64,000 nt of DNA from Acanthaster planci (Eukaryota > Echinodermata > Asteroidea > Valvatida > Acanthasteridae): positions 70,430-134,429 of the forward strand of contig NW_019091621.1 in NCBI RefSeq assembly GCF_001949145.1. Reading direction: 5' to 3'. Positions 21,801-54,900 of this stretch are shown piece after piece; positions within the stretch are counted from its first letter, which is position 1; the number at the start of each line of letters is the position of its first letter. The notes beneath the pieces were generated by a model that was not told the origin of the DNA, made no database searches, and saw only the letters and a program-made list of their open reading frames with translations. The translations under genes were made by a program, and so were the position numbers.

Positions 21801-24000
21801 CAGCATGATTTTTTTGCATATCATCCTTCCGTGGGCATAAGCGCGCCGGATGTCAAACAACCCGACAGTTTACCAACTTGACTTGGGACAACTTGATCGT
21901 TGAGACATGGCGCCATGTAGTCAGGAGTTTACGTCTTGATTGTAAAAATTTAAATTGTTTTATCTTCTTATTTTTTTTAATAGGTTTGGATCAACACATT
22001 GAGATTAACATTGCAACAGTTACAAGTTAATGATCCAACTTCTTGTGGAATAATTCTTTTTTGGGGGAGACGGTCTGTACTTACTGATAAACGTTTACTT
22101 GTTTAATGGGTCATCTTCTGTGAGCAAATTTGTAACCTTAATTTCAAAATCTTGATTTCTTTTCTTTGTTTAGGGAGGGGTGATTGCCTGAGGTTTTTTT
22201 GGGGGGGATTTAATGTTTCAACTTCTGATGAAGGAAATTTTCTTTATTTTTGGGGGTGTGATTGCCTAATTTTTTTTTTGGAGGGTGGTATTTAATGGTT
22301 CAACTTCTACTTTATTATCCCAAATGTAAATGCAGCATTACATCCATTCAACTTTCAGACATCAGTTTATAACAAGTACAAGTTACAGCTGACATTAATT
22401 TACGACCTCAGAAGTACACTGTAAATGAAAACATACCATCATTCCATCAAATGTATCATAGCAAAGACTAAGTTTATTATCCCAAACATAGTACGTTGCG
22501 GAAAAATTAAATTAATAAAAAGAAAGAAATATAAATTACAACTGACATTACGTTATACACTTCGAATTAAGTGCCGTTCAACACAACGCGGAAGACGTGA
22601 ACTGCATGCAACAACGGCCACCTTGACAAGCACCACACATTGCTTAGGCCTGACGTACATGAATGATGTCGAAGCATATCGGCCTCCCAGCAGTAGCTGA
22701 AAGCCGCAAATTAGGCGAATGAGAAACCAAATTATTGTTTATGATGACTACAACAATAATCAGCTCTACGCAAGGTACTCGTGACCAAGGTACAAGTTGT
22801 CTTGTACTAGAAGGTATGAGTTGTCTATACTGGAGGTACAAGTTGGCCAAGGTACGACTCGGCAAAGGTACAAGTTGGTGCAATTATGTTGAGTTGATGG
22901 TACGAGTTGTGCAAGGTACAAATCGACCTGTTCCCAAACACATGACTAAGAAATTAAATTACTGTTCAAGTTAATAACAATTATAATAAGTTCTGATTTC
23001 TGTGAAGGTACGAGTTGTCTTTACTTTTGTACTTGAGTTATGAGTAGTCCACGGTGCGACTCGGCAAAGGTACGTTGAGGTGATGGTAAGTTGTCCAAGG
23101 TACAACTACAAGTTGTCCAAGGTACGAGTTGACAGGGTGACCTGCGCCACCTCATTTTGCCCCCTTGGCTATGTACATGTCAAGTCTGGTTTTCACAGTA
23201 GGCCAGGCTAAGTGGCAAAACAACAACTAATGAATAAGCTTTTAAGGTCACGCCCGTTTGGCCAAACTTGAACTTGTCTTCGCCTGCTGAACAGCTAAAG
23301 CTTGGGATAGGCCCTAATTAGCAAAACCAGGGCAATCACTACGTCGTGCACGAAGGAGAAAGTTATGTTTACAAAAGATCAAGAGCGTATGAAGGGGACG
23401 TGAACCTTTGAACACTGCTAACGTGGATTAACAATCGATATCAAGCCACGCCACCGGCGGCACCCGAACAAAAGTGGTTACGCAACGTCATCTGGTCAGA
23501 GAAGTTGATTCAACGACTTTTTAAGTTTCTGCGCCAAGGAGGAAATCCCCACATTTGACACAAAATCTTGCTGACAATTAATAAGGGTCCCGCAGCCAAA
23601 CCAAGAGAAGATGAGCACAAAACGTTCATCGATCAAATTAAGGTGGGATAGGTCAAGAATATTTTATGCATGAATGTAACGAATTTGATGATAAAAACTG
23701 ATCGAGTAGGCCTACTTCTTTTCTGCTTATACGACACACGCTGTTCATGTACGTCATACTACGTGTGGCCCATGTGGCGGTACCACGTACTTGATCACAT
23801 GGTCATTCACATGCCGGTCTGAACCTGAAGTTTGGGCCTCTAAAGCCAGACAATTACACAACTGTTTCGCGAAATCTTACCTGCAACAGCAATTTTACCC
23901 TCTCGATTGGTGCTACAGCGGTCTTGGAGATCGCGGCGGAGATTCCACCGGCCGCAAGATCTTTCAAAAAAGAGGTGACGGCTTCTTTGGAGATCGACAT
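18863..24000 (-). CDS. SLC25A4/5/6-like: Mitochondrial ADP/ATP translocase (SLC25 carrier), complete, two exons
   Basis: Exon 1 is 24000-23881 and exon 2 is 19645-18863 (TAA), giving 300 residues, the usual family length of 297-300. The protein exchanges ADP and ATP across the inner mitochondrial membrane. It has three repeats of a two-helix unit. Carrier signatures are visible in each repeat: [10 protein letters not shown] (31-40), [10 protein letters not shown] in the second and [11 protein letters not shown] in the third. RRRMMM is the specific ADP/ATP carrier signature. [18 protein letters not shown] and [16 protein letters not shown] match family-invariant segments. The start at 24000 fits the family N terminus ([11 protein letters not shown]), although in-frame ATGs exist upstream at 24063 and 24090. 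The intron follows the codon for Gln40 at phase 0, the same place as intron 1 of the vertebrate genes; the later vertebrate introns are absent. Confidence 0.98.
19780..21150. repeat. Scattered GGAGGATT(C/G)AGG repeat words
   Basis: Variants of TTTGGAGGATT(C/G)AGGTTA occur near 19820, 19863, 20790, 21025, 21073 and 21120, with the reverse complement (AATCCTCCAAATTCCTC) near 19790. Related words recur at 34850-34890 and 35360-35415. They look like fragments or a degenerate array of one repeat family rather than regulatory sites. Confidence 0.5.
21539..23175. mobile_element. Foldback-like element with arms made of short tandem repeats
   Basis: The left arm (21539-21690) contains TAGCCAA, GGCAAATGAGGTG and then serial CAACTCGTACCTTGG words. 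The right arm (22765-23175) holds the reverse complement, serial CCAAGGTACGAGTTG words, then CACCTCATTTTGCC and TTGGCTA. The middle (about 21700-22750) is non-coding with repeated ACAACTGACATTA words. Long inverted arms built of tandem short repeats define foldback-type elements. Superfamily and exact ends are not determined. Confidence 0.6.
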
Positions 24001-24060
24001 GTTGGCTACCGTGCGTGTAGAGACAGAGTTTCGCCGGTAAAAAAAATGGCAGAAGCTTCT

Positions 24061-24122
24061 CATGACGTCACACACTGCCTTTTTACACAAAGGTGCGGAT
24101 GCATAACATCCACAATATATAG
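24061..24122 (-). promoter_or_regulatory. Putative core promoter of the translocase: TATA-like box and CRE
   Basis: On the minus strand CTATATATTG lies at 24122-24113, about 115 bases before the chosen ATG at 24000, which would place transcription start near 24085. A perfect CRE palindrome TGACGTCA is at 24063-24070. Both are motif matches only. The inferred start would exclude or barely include the upstream in-frame ATG at 24090 but keep the one at 24063. Confidence 0.4.
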
Positions 24123-25743
24123 TTTCGATGGGTCCATAAAGATACGTTTTTGTGTATTAAAATCTTTATTTCGTAATTATATTACACCAATTTGTATAGT
24201 GAATAAAGATTTCTGATATTTTAATTCAATAACGACTGTATTTTGGCAAAGATTAAGTTATGAAATTGGCTCATGAATAACTTTAACTCGGTGAAAGGGC
24301 AATTAGAAATCACGTGACTGTGACGTTTGGGAACCCGTGAGGAATTTCCCTCCACAAAGCCGCTCTATTGTTGAAGAGGGGTGGCTGTTTTCAATCAATG
24401 TTTATTAAATACAGCAATGAATTATTTTTAATGCTATATCGCCTCAAAACAATCAAAATTTTATACAATAACACTTAATCAACCAATATTGTGCAAAATC
24501 AGCAATGATATAATCACTCTCGATTTGCACAATTGGGCCAATATAAATTAAATACGCCCATACCTTTTCTTAATTGAACAAGCCGACAATCAATTAGTCG
24601 ACAAGTCGTGAAACTGTGCCAGTGAGGTGACCTGTCCTGAGGGCAAAGGCCGACGGTACGGAACGAGGATTCTCATTCATGCCAACGGAAATTACTCATT
24701 GCGTCATGTGTGTGTGCCAGGCTTTGAGCGAACGCCTTTGTGCCGAGTCTATTCCTTCCTCCATGCTGTAACGAAAGTGAGGACTTAGTGTACAGTTTCC
24801 GAGTGGCAACTCCATCTAGAACAATGTGCCCCACCTAAAGCTTTTATTATTTTTTTTTATAAAAACTGATAGAAAGAAAAAAACCCAGACTGAGGTAAAC
24901 TGCGCTCATCTTCAAAAATTACCTTAGCTTTACTTAACTGGATCTTTATCCTCAATTCTAATACAGTCCATGAAAACGTATTATCCCCTCTCTATCAAAA
25001 ACGCGTTTCCGGGTTGAGAGTCGGGGTGGGGAATGGGATTAAGTTTTAAATAAAAAAAGGTCTAGTTTTCTTCTGTTCATCCATGTAAAAGAACCCCCCC
25101 CCCAAAAAAAAGGTGGTAGTAGCGTTTCAAACGTTTGGCACTTTCAATTCCTAAAAAAAATTTTTGTTTTTTTCCCCTGCTTCCAACCCCCCCCCCCGCC
25201 CGTTTTTCCCCTTTGCCAATTTTCAATCTAACGCACGGGGGCGCCCCTTCCCGACGCCTGTGGTTTGGAAGTTTAATTCTTCGCTATTATAGCCCCAATT
25301 AATATTAACAATGGCCTACTGTGTAACTCCTTGCTTGTTACAATATGTGACAACTGTGGAGAAGTATTGGCTGGTGGGTTGCCAATGATGATATCGGGCG
25401 TCAACCTATTCACTTAACTCCACAAATAACCGACTGTAGGCTGCGTGTGGGCTTGGGCTACGAATCTTAGCTATTTTCAAAGGCTTCTGTTCTGAATGCT
25501 GTCCAGAGCGTCAACAGCACTCACCAGTAACAAGCAGGGGATTAAGTTCAACGTATCACTCCAAACAAGTGGGTGATTTTCATTCCTCTCCCCCCCCCAT
25601 TTATTATTGTTCATTTTTCTAGGAAGAAAGTTGGGCGCCCCCCCCGCAACACCCCCACTAACTGCCGGCAAATGACCACCATCAAATCGATTGCAACTGT
25701 CTATGACGTACCTGCAAATTTACCAGCTTTACAAACTTGCCAG

Positions 25744-26016
25744 CAGTGGCGGGGGGGGGGGCAGGAGACAACCCCCCCGACGGATTTTTCTTTTTATAAA
25801 GAGTAGCCTACTTCATATAAGAAAGTAACCTGTAAAGTTATTCATCAAAATATTAGCAACAAAACCCTAAGAAACAACACCATGAAATAAAAGCAAGGGT
25901 GAAGGACCACGAGTTAGGCTTTTCATATTTCCCTCCAACATCATGTCGAATGAGCCCTAAGTCACATTCGCATTCAAATCCCCCCTCCCCGAAACTAAAA
26001 GCTGGATTCGCCACTG
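25744..26016. mobile_element. hAT-like non-autonomous element with 8-bp target duplication
   Basis: Ends are CAGTGGCG and CGCCACTG, exact 8-bp inverted repeats of the hAT type. The flanking bases are CTTGCCAG (25736-25743) and CTCGCCAG (26017-26024), an 8-bp target duplication with one mismatch, which is the hAT hallmark. Length is 273 bp with no coding capacity. A diverged relative in the other orientation is at 53276-53512. Confidence 0.8.
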
Positions 26017-26204
26017 CTCGCCAGAAATTATGATAATACCGTGCTCAAATACCTCCTCGTGACTAGCAACTTTTCTTCATGGACAACAATCTTTATAAAT
26101 CATCTATCCTTAATCCTCCTGCATATTCTGTGAAGCAAATCTGATCTCGCAGAAAAGGATGACGTTTTTGCCACACATAGTCCAGCCTATTCTCAAGATA
26201 ATCC

Positions 26205-26312
26205 GCTCCGAGCAAGAACAAAAGAGGGCGTATTTTGAAATGAAATTGACACTCGTTTGGTACGCACTCACCGAATAGGCGCGCAAGTTTATGCACGTTT
26301 GACGCGGAGCAC
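26205..26312 (-). repeat. Dispersed repeat, inverse copy of 41605-41720
   Basis: On the minus strand it reads GCGCGCCTATTCGGTGAG, TACCAA, TTTCATTT, ACGCCCTCTTTTGTTC and GCTCGGAGC, in the same order as GCGCGCCCATGTGGCGAG and so on at 41630-41710 on the plus strand. Confidence 0.65.
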
Positions 26313-27210
26313 GCCGAGTACGTGCAACGAATTTAGTGTGCAATATAATGGTGCTCGCATGCACGCCAAACGCGTGCAAGAACCCAGTTGGAAAGCATAA
26401 TACCATCTGTCTTTTTTTCGCCGGTGAGGGTGCACTTCATCTCAGGGTAGATACCAATTTAAACCATTAAAGTTGATGTAAGCCGACTTCACGCATATGA
26501 CTACATAATACACACAACAGAGCTTATACAAAAAATTGACAAGTCAAACCTTGTCACTTTCCCCTATTCTGTCTTGTTTAATTTACCAAGTGATGAATCC
26601 TAAAGGGCCATGCTCATCCTGACGAGAATTTCCATCTTGATCGGGCTCAAGTTTCAAAGTATTTAATTACTCTTTTTACCTTTGTAAAAGGGCTTACAAA
26701 ATGATAGTCGCGGTTATAACTGAAGCTTAGATGTAAAGAAATCAGTTTTGAACAATTGAAATGGGTTAATTAAACAAGCAAAGCCTACAAAAAAAATCCA
26801 AATTTGGATGCAAAATAAATCACGGGGGCAACTATCCCAGAAATTCACATTGAAGAATTGAAGTATCTTTCTGGATTTGTGTGCCCAAGTGTATTTTCAC
26901 ACATAAACAAAGCCAAAAAGAAATACACTGTATATGTACATGTTTGCTACTTAACTCCTAATGTGACAACCAAGATGAGAAAAAACGCACTACACTTGCA
27001 AATTACAATAAATCTGCCGTGGGAGTTGCTTGACAGGTTAATTCTTGGACAAATGCTGTATGATTACAGACTTTCGCATCACATGTAGTATTAAATTACA
27101 ATACAACAGAGTGTAGACTTCAGAGCCAAATGGGGGATGCTGAACAAATAAAACCGAGATGGTGGAAATGGAGTAAGCATGTTGAAAATTTAATACTGCA
27201 GTGGGAAATG

Positions 27211-27350
27211 GTGGATGCAGGACCAAATTTTCAAGGGAGGGTCGCATTTTTTTGAAGGAGATCAGGCCCCTAAAAATGGGAATATCTTTATGAAACCTTT
27301 AATGGCCTTTCTGAGGGCTTAGGCTACATTTTGGGGCTTTTTTTTTCACG
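27211..27350 (+). repeat. Dispersed repeat shared with 28751-28895
   Basis: Shared ordered words: GGAGGGTC, ATGGCC(T/C)TTCTGAGGG, AGGC, TTGGGGCTTTT. Non-coding, with the same orientation in both copies. This copy lies just downstream of NSUN2 and the other within its last intron. Confidence 0.6.
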
Positions 27351-27899
27351 TTGCTTGTGAAAGCAACGAAATAAAGTCCCCTAAACTGCCTTTTCCTCAT
27401 ATTTCCTTTTCTTTGGGCGTGGACCATGAAAGGGTTGACCATGGCTACTGTAGAGGGGCCTTGGATCAATAGCAATGGGCAAACAAAACCCTTGCTATGC
27501 ACATGGATCAAACCCTTAACAGTTATGCCCAGTTTGTTCGTGAACCCAATAAAAATACACAGGCTTGGGTGAAAGTGCCAGCCAACCAAACACATTATCC
27601 TTCTTAATAAAAGTTATACTAATTTCTCTAAACAAATCCACAAATCTTGCGGAAAAATTGACTTATTCAGTCCATCTTGTGATGCCATTACGCACTTTGA
27701 AATGGGTCCACTTTGTCACTGCAGGTGACAGACATAAAATGAATTTGAATGAATATCACTTCTACAACTGTTTCAGTGATCATCCCTATCTTTCTTTCTG
27801 TCCCCTTTCATGTGAAGTTTATCTTATTGGGGTGAGAGGGGGGGAGGAGGAACATTGCCATTATCTTTGACATCTTCTGCAGTTCTGTCTATCAGTAAG

Positions 27900-48892
<20,993 letters not shown>

Positions 48893-50026
48893 GATTCAGC
48901 TAACAGTAGAATTAAAACGGCTGAGCAACTGCACTTGATCGAAGGATTGGGGTTTGTAAATACGATTTCACGTGCACAAGGAAGCAGCCATATTTTTTTT
49001 AACTGGATGGGGTTTCACGCAAGAGGGCGCTTTGACTCGTCGCGTGTCATTATTTAGTGTGACCTTCAAGAACGCTGCAAGATAATTGTGACAAAAATAA
49101 TTGTTTTTCTCGCACATTAAACAACTTTTAAAGTCCAGACGATTAGAGATTAGTCTTTTATCCATTTGATATCGTAAAAAAGATTTCAACGGAATTTCGT
49201 CTCATCTGACGATCATCAACAGAATGGGGACAAAAATAATGCCAACAATGTCAATTTGAAATAAGCTTAAGCATTTTGTAGAAACTTCGAAACTCTGATA
49301 ATGTTTATTATTTGTCTTACCAGTGGCTAGACCAATTATTGCTTATTTTCATAGCCTCTGACAATACCAACTGGAGCCGCTGTAAATTCTTAGGTTATAC
49401 ACTATTGTGCCTTCTGTCTCGCTTATTAACTGCAGCATGCAGCGCTGTTGGTGTTCTTGGTGCATTGCCATCACGGTGATCTATGCCTAAACAAATTCCT
49501 CTTTCAGCCCGAGTTCTACTTTCGTGCACATGCCCGAGTGACTGTTTGAGCTTAATCTTGCTTATTTTTTATGCTAATTATTGGGGTGATTCTCAATCTT
49601 CTCAGATGTTTTTGGTAAAGCTTTTCAGGTTTGTACACTATGTTAGTACATATACTAAAATAACGTCGAGAAAGGGGGATCGGCGGCCGGGAAGTGCGAA
49701 CACGTGGCAGAAGCAATTTCAGCCTGGGGTCAGGGGCCGACACTGAGGGCCGCCATGATATCACACTTCCCTTCTCGAAGCGTGTAAAAGCCCCGCTTGT
49801 ACTATAGTAGCCTTGGCCCTCATGAAGGTCAGAAAAGTTTTATAAATCAGAGAATAATTCAATAAAAAATGTCATTTTAACAGGAGGTTTTGCATTTGGC
49901 CGAAAAATTTTTTGTAATTACGTAATTACAAAACAGGGGATCATCATAGTAGCCATTCTGATCTGCGCAAGGTTAATACACTGGTTCTGGATCCGCCCAT
50001 GAAGCGAGACGGACCAGGGTCTGATT

Positions 50027-50172
50027 AGGGCTTGTTTGCCTTCACGCGGATCCGAATCACGATCAGTAATCCGACGTTAGTTCACTGACACCAGAACGTG
50101 CCTATTGGATAGCGAGAACCTGCTTTGGGATCACTGATGGAGATTCAGATCCGTGTGAAACAAACAGGGCCC
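50027..50172. mobile_element. 146-bp MITE candidate, TA-flanked
   Basis: Starts AGGGCTTGTTTGCCTTCACG and ends CCGTGTGAAACAAACAGGGC plus CCT, an imperfect inverted repeat of about 26 bp. TA occurs just outside the GGGC ends on both sides, compatible with TA-targeting elements. No coding capacity. Confidence 0.6.
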
Positions 50173-51181
50173 TAGATCTTATCCTCTTCTCTCAATCCCG
50201 GCCCCCTGTCCAAACTGAATCAGATTCGGTAATGCTGGCCTGGTATGCCGCCTGGACCAGTAGGGGAAATTCGCGCGGAACACTTGTAGTTGTACAGCTA
50301 GTGCTGCGCGAGACCATTGTGAGGACCGTAGTTACCTCCAACATCCATGATCAAGAGCAAAAGATCAGCACCCATTTGGAGCATGGAGCTATTAAACACA
50401 TAGCTCCACGTTTGGAGACAGCTGCACAGCGTCGGCGACCCCCCCCCCCGGTATCTGGGGCGATGTTGACTTCTCAGGGTTTCCTGACGCGTGGAAATTA
50501 GGGTAAACAGTGGTAAGAAATCAAAGTTAAATCGTCAGTGAATTCAATTTGTATTGGGAATTGGGGCGTAGGGTGGGGGTGAGGAATGGGGGGCGGGAAC
50601 TTGCCAGCCATGGAAATTTGACAAATTGGGGGAGGGGGGGTTGCTGATACTATTTGGCACTATATAGAGGGCGGTGTTCATGATAGAGATGCACCTCCGT
50701 AATGATGTTTTACTTTCCTGCAGAATCTTACATAAAAACAGCACATGTCTTTTCTATTGCTCCCCCCTTGAGTGCTAGTGAATACTTTTTGGTTGTTGGC
50801 AAGTCCGACTTATACTTCACAATCCGCCTTATTTTTTTCCCACCAGGAAGAAGGTGAGGGAGGGATGATTCAATAGCCCCCTTCCCCCGTCAAAAAGTGT
50901 AGGATTATATCCCCGCCCCCAGGATTTACGCCCATAGCAATCGTGCTCTATTATGAGGTTGACTGAGTTGCGTTGGACTCATGCATAAACACAGAACGTG
51001 AAGCATGAGTTTTTGCATTGACGGCATAGGGAGACGGATGGGGTGGGGCTCAACGGAGGCCATGCCCACCCCTGAAATAAATAAGTAATTTAAATGAAAA
51101 AAAAAGTAATGAGAGATGGACAGTGCCTGGCCTGCGTCATTACCTATTCTTCCCAAAGAGTGGAAACCCCCCCCCCCACAT

Positions 51182-51418
51182 CAGGGATGGATCCGGGGGG
51201 GCGGGAGGGAAGCACGCCTCCCCATTTCACCAAAAAATTAATTAATAAATAGAAAGGAAAAAAAGAGGGAGGGGAAGAGGGGTCAAACTGACTGAAATTG
51301 CTCCACAGAGCGCCTTGAAGCCAAAATGGCCCTGGACTCCACGCAGTAAGGACTTCGCGTTGCGCACTTGCGGTCATTTACCATTGCTGCCCTTAGGAAA
51401 ATCCTGGATCCGCCCCTG
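51182..51418. mobile_element. Element with CAGGG..GGATCC ends
   Basis: Left end CAGGGATGGATCC, right end CCTGGATCCGCCCCTG; the inverted-repeat pair is CAGGG(G/A)(C/T)GGATCC. The interior has C/G runs and an A-rich stretch with AATAAATAG that resembles 63735-63765. No target duplication was found. Related ends occur at about 49986, 56041, 56233 and 63701. Confidence 0.55.
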
Positions 51419-51961
51419 AAAATATAGCTGCAACCCTCACAAAACTACCCAAAAAAAACAAAATTTTTCCTTCGAGCAATTTTTGCTCCCCCAAATAGTT
51501 GGTCCTGGATCGGCACTTGACTGAACAGACCAGTGCAAAAACTGACCGTCGGCAATAATGCATACTCGGTGACCAAGGGTTCCTTCGATCTGGAGTAAAT
51601 TTATAATTAGGGTGGATCGAAAAAAGATGGGGTGCCCTTGTGGGTTCATACCCTTGCAGGATCCCATCCCCATTAGAGAGTGGTAGGCATGGATTATAAC
51701 CGAAACCTAGCAGCCGCTTTGACTGTTAGTTCCTTGTTTCGTTTGACCGCCTCAGGTGGACAATAAGTGTGCGCCAGAGTGTGAAAAAACACGGGGTAGG
51801 CCTACTCTGGTTGTTTAGATAGAGTGACTAAATACTCCGCGCATGAAAGCAGTCTGCCAACGAGACTAGTCTAAACACACACAACGTGTTGCTATCAACT
51901 ATCTCCGACTGGAGCGGAGGATTATTACGACTCAAGAAGTACTAATTGTATTTCCCTCACG

Positions 51962-54900
51962 ATGAAATTAACTGTCTCGATGGCGATCCTGGTGATTATT
52001 TTGTTGGTCTCGGCCCTGACAGATGCAGCCAGAGAGGAGGTTCTCACGTCAAACAAGTCCTTCTTTAAGTTGGACCACAACGGTGAAGCAACGGGAGCAG
52101 CCGCTGGCCGGCAGCGGTTTAAGAGGCAGGCTACCTCGGCGGACCTCTCGGCTGATGAGATAGCTGCTTACTTGGACAAGCACAATCAACTCCGCGGACA
52201 GACTGTGCCCCCAGCCGCCGACATGAAATATATGGTAAGACGAACAATCTTCTCGTACATCAGAAGTCACAAACCAAAACATCAGCTCACTGGAAAAAAA
52301 ATCATACAGCGCGAAAGAATCTAGGAAATTGATTTGAAAGAATCATTTTTCTCTGCTCATCATGACATTTCATGTCAGTTGTTCTTAAGAAATGTTTAAG
52401 GGTGGTTTTAAGCCCAAAATGGGACCGTGAACGCGTGTATTAATTTCTGCAAGCATTGTGCCAAATTATCTGTAAAATCAAGTAAGTATTGCTTAAACAG
52501 GATACAAAATGGTAGCAGAAACGTAACTTCAAAAGACGATAGTTAATCGCCGCGCCAGGGAACAGAAAACAAGACAGTTTGTTTTGTGTATTTGTATTTG
52601 TTAACCTTTTAATCCATTTTGTCGTAACTATATACACTGTACTTTATACGAGGAGGCATTAATCATTATTTGTTTTGTTGGTAGGATGGACTATCTCAAC
52701 TGATTTAATCTTCTCCCCATTTTGTTTATCTTACCATCAGTGACCATTCTACTGGCTAGCTGTGGAACTAAAACTGAAGGTGTAAAGAATTTGTTGTTCA
52801 GGGAAAATATTTCATAAACCATGCCTTTTAATCTGTTTACACATTTTCTTTAACAGTGTTTTCGTGTCAGAAATGAACTGCAAATTGAATATATCCAGTA
52901 TATTTCACATGTTGTAAAGTCCCGAATCCGGAGTCTGTCTGAGTCAACCAGTCGTTTTGTTCATGAATTGCTTACGTCACGATAACGTGAACGTGTCATG
53001 CTTTTTAAATACGTAAAAAACATACGTGAACATACGTGCTACCATGTACGTCATAATAAACACCAAATCGACAACAATAGTAGTTGATAAGACCTTTCTG
53101 GGTATTGACCTCAGGACTTTCTAACATGGAAAGTATGTCCCATGGAAAACATTCCCTAATTCACTGAATAATACTTTTCCGAACATTTCCTTGTGAAATG
53201 AAACGAGGCCATTTCCTCATTGTGACAATGCCGTTCAATCCACACATCGCCCACACGATACGCGCAGCCACCTTTTAGTGGTGGGGGGGGGGCAAATTCA
53301 AAAGCGAATGTAGTTTCGGGCTCATTGAACATGATGTTGGAGGAGAAAATATCAAAAGCCTTTCTGGTGGTCCTAACATCCTTGCTTTCATCTGCTGGTG
53401 TTGTTTTCTTATCTTCGATACCGATTTTTTTTCTTCCTACTCACCTATGAAATATTCTGGAAAACGATCCGTCGGGGGTACCAAGTTCCCCCCCCCCCAT
53501 TACACCACACTGGATACAAGGTTTGTTTTTTATTCTCATGCCAATAATTACACGAGGCCTCTTTCAAAGTTTCAAGGTTGGCTAGCTTTGATTACCGTGA
53601 CAAAGGCTGTGAATGGCAATTATTGAACTGTTGCCTGAAGCACGCCACAGGTATGAACTTACATGGAGCGTCTCCACAACTACCCCCTTTTTACCTTGTT
53701 AAAGTATGCACTTAACCCTACAAGAGAAGTCCTCAAATACAGAAGTATGTTTTTTATCGCTTCTTATCCGTGCATTTAACACAGAAGTTCACTTCGACAA
53801 AGGATTGCTTTCCAGCATTGTTGGAACAATCAGCAATACGCTAGAAAAGAGTATGGAAGACATCTACTGCACATGCCGAGGGATTTCTAAATCGGAATTA
53901 ATAATCAGACAAATTTTGGTATTGAAGCATGCATCTTATTCCGATGACTACAGGCAAGTCCATAGGTGTGTTGTAAACATGACGTCTACGCACAAATGCT
54001 GGGAGAGTAGACACGCCCCTTGCAGATCCCATACCAAATGCTGTGCTACCCTCCGTCTTTTTTTTTACCAATGCTAACGTCTGCCGTTCTTGCTCTTTTG
54101 CTATTAAACAAAGGCATGCAAATGTTGACAAGTCCTGCTGAATAAATAAAACGGCAAACTACTCAGTACTGAGTACACTTCGTGTCAAATTTTCCTATTA
54201 ATTTTGAATACAGCTTTCATTGGCCACTTTGGGAGACACTGGTGACTTTAAATTCAGACCGTGACGCTAGAGAAAATTGCAGGTTCAGTCTATAAACAGG
54301 TGTACCACAGACCTGACATTTTGGCGTGTGGAGGGAACAGAAAGAAACAGGGACACGTTGTTTCTATTGACACACGCACTTTACTTGAGCCGGACAGTAT
54401 ACACTTCCTCCAGTTATTTTTATCATTTCAAGTTTCACACTCATATAGTCCCCATTTTTGAGAGTCTGTGACTTATTGGACTGACATGAAACCTCCTCGC
54501 CCTACTTAAATAGTTTTCCCCGCTCTTTTACATAAACATCCATATATAGAGCCTTTAACCTCCCCCCCAATAAATTCAATCGCTGGGAATTCGGCTCGCA
54601 ATTTGAGAATGATGACCATCTTGCCGTCCGTCCTTTTTTACAAGCGGCCCGAGAGTGAGACACTTCATTCTCGGCAAACAGGAAAAACATGACTACCCGT
54701 TACTCCATGCAAATTATTGCGACAAAGTGGCGATTAAGCCTGGATAATCAGGGTGGATGGCAATAGGGGAATTATGGATCGTCAGATCAACGTCTTACTT
54801 CAGATAATCTCTCGAATAATGAGCCTTGCTGTAGTGCCGTTTTCACTACGCAGGTTGTCAAGTACATGTATACCCAATCTACATGTACGACATCAATCGC

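Larger units (their letters stand above)
19646..23880 (-). other. SLC25A4/5/6-like: Single large intron of the ADP/ATP translocase gene
   Basis: Donor GTAAGA directly after CTGTTGCAG, acceptor TTTTTGGTTGCAG. The 4.2 kb intron contains many GGAGGATT-type words (19780-21150), a long inverted-repeat element (21539-23175) and G- and T-rich runs near 22180-22300. No coding sequence is seen in it. Confidence 0.9.
24124..27899. other. Intergenic spacer between NSUN2 3' end and translocase 5' end
   Basis: Holds the distal upstream region of the translocase, C- and A-rich homopolymer stretches at 25090-25250, a hAT-like element (25744-26016), a repeat shared in inverse orientation with 41605-41720 (26205-26312) and a repeat shared with 28751-28895 (27211-27350). 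I see no further gene in it. The NSUN2 3' untranslated region should lie below 27900. Confidence 0.75.
48893..51961. other. Divergent intergenic spacer between NSUN2 and the CAP gene
   Basis: Both genes read away from this spacer, so it should hold both promoters. An E-box CACGTG lies at 48969-48974, about 77 bases upstream of the NSUN2 ATG. Two transposon-like elements are at 50027-50172 and 51182-51418, with C- and G-runs around 50440, 50630 and 51170. No additional gene is seen. Confidence 0.7.
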
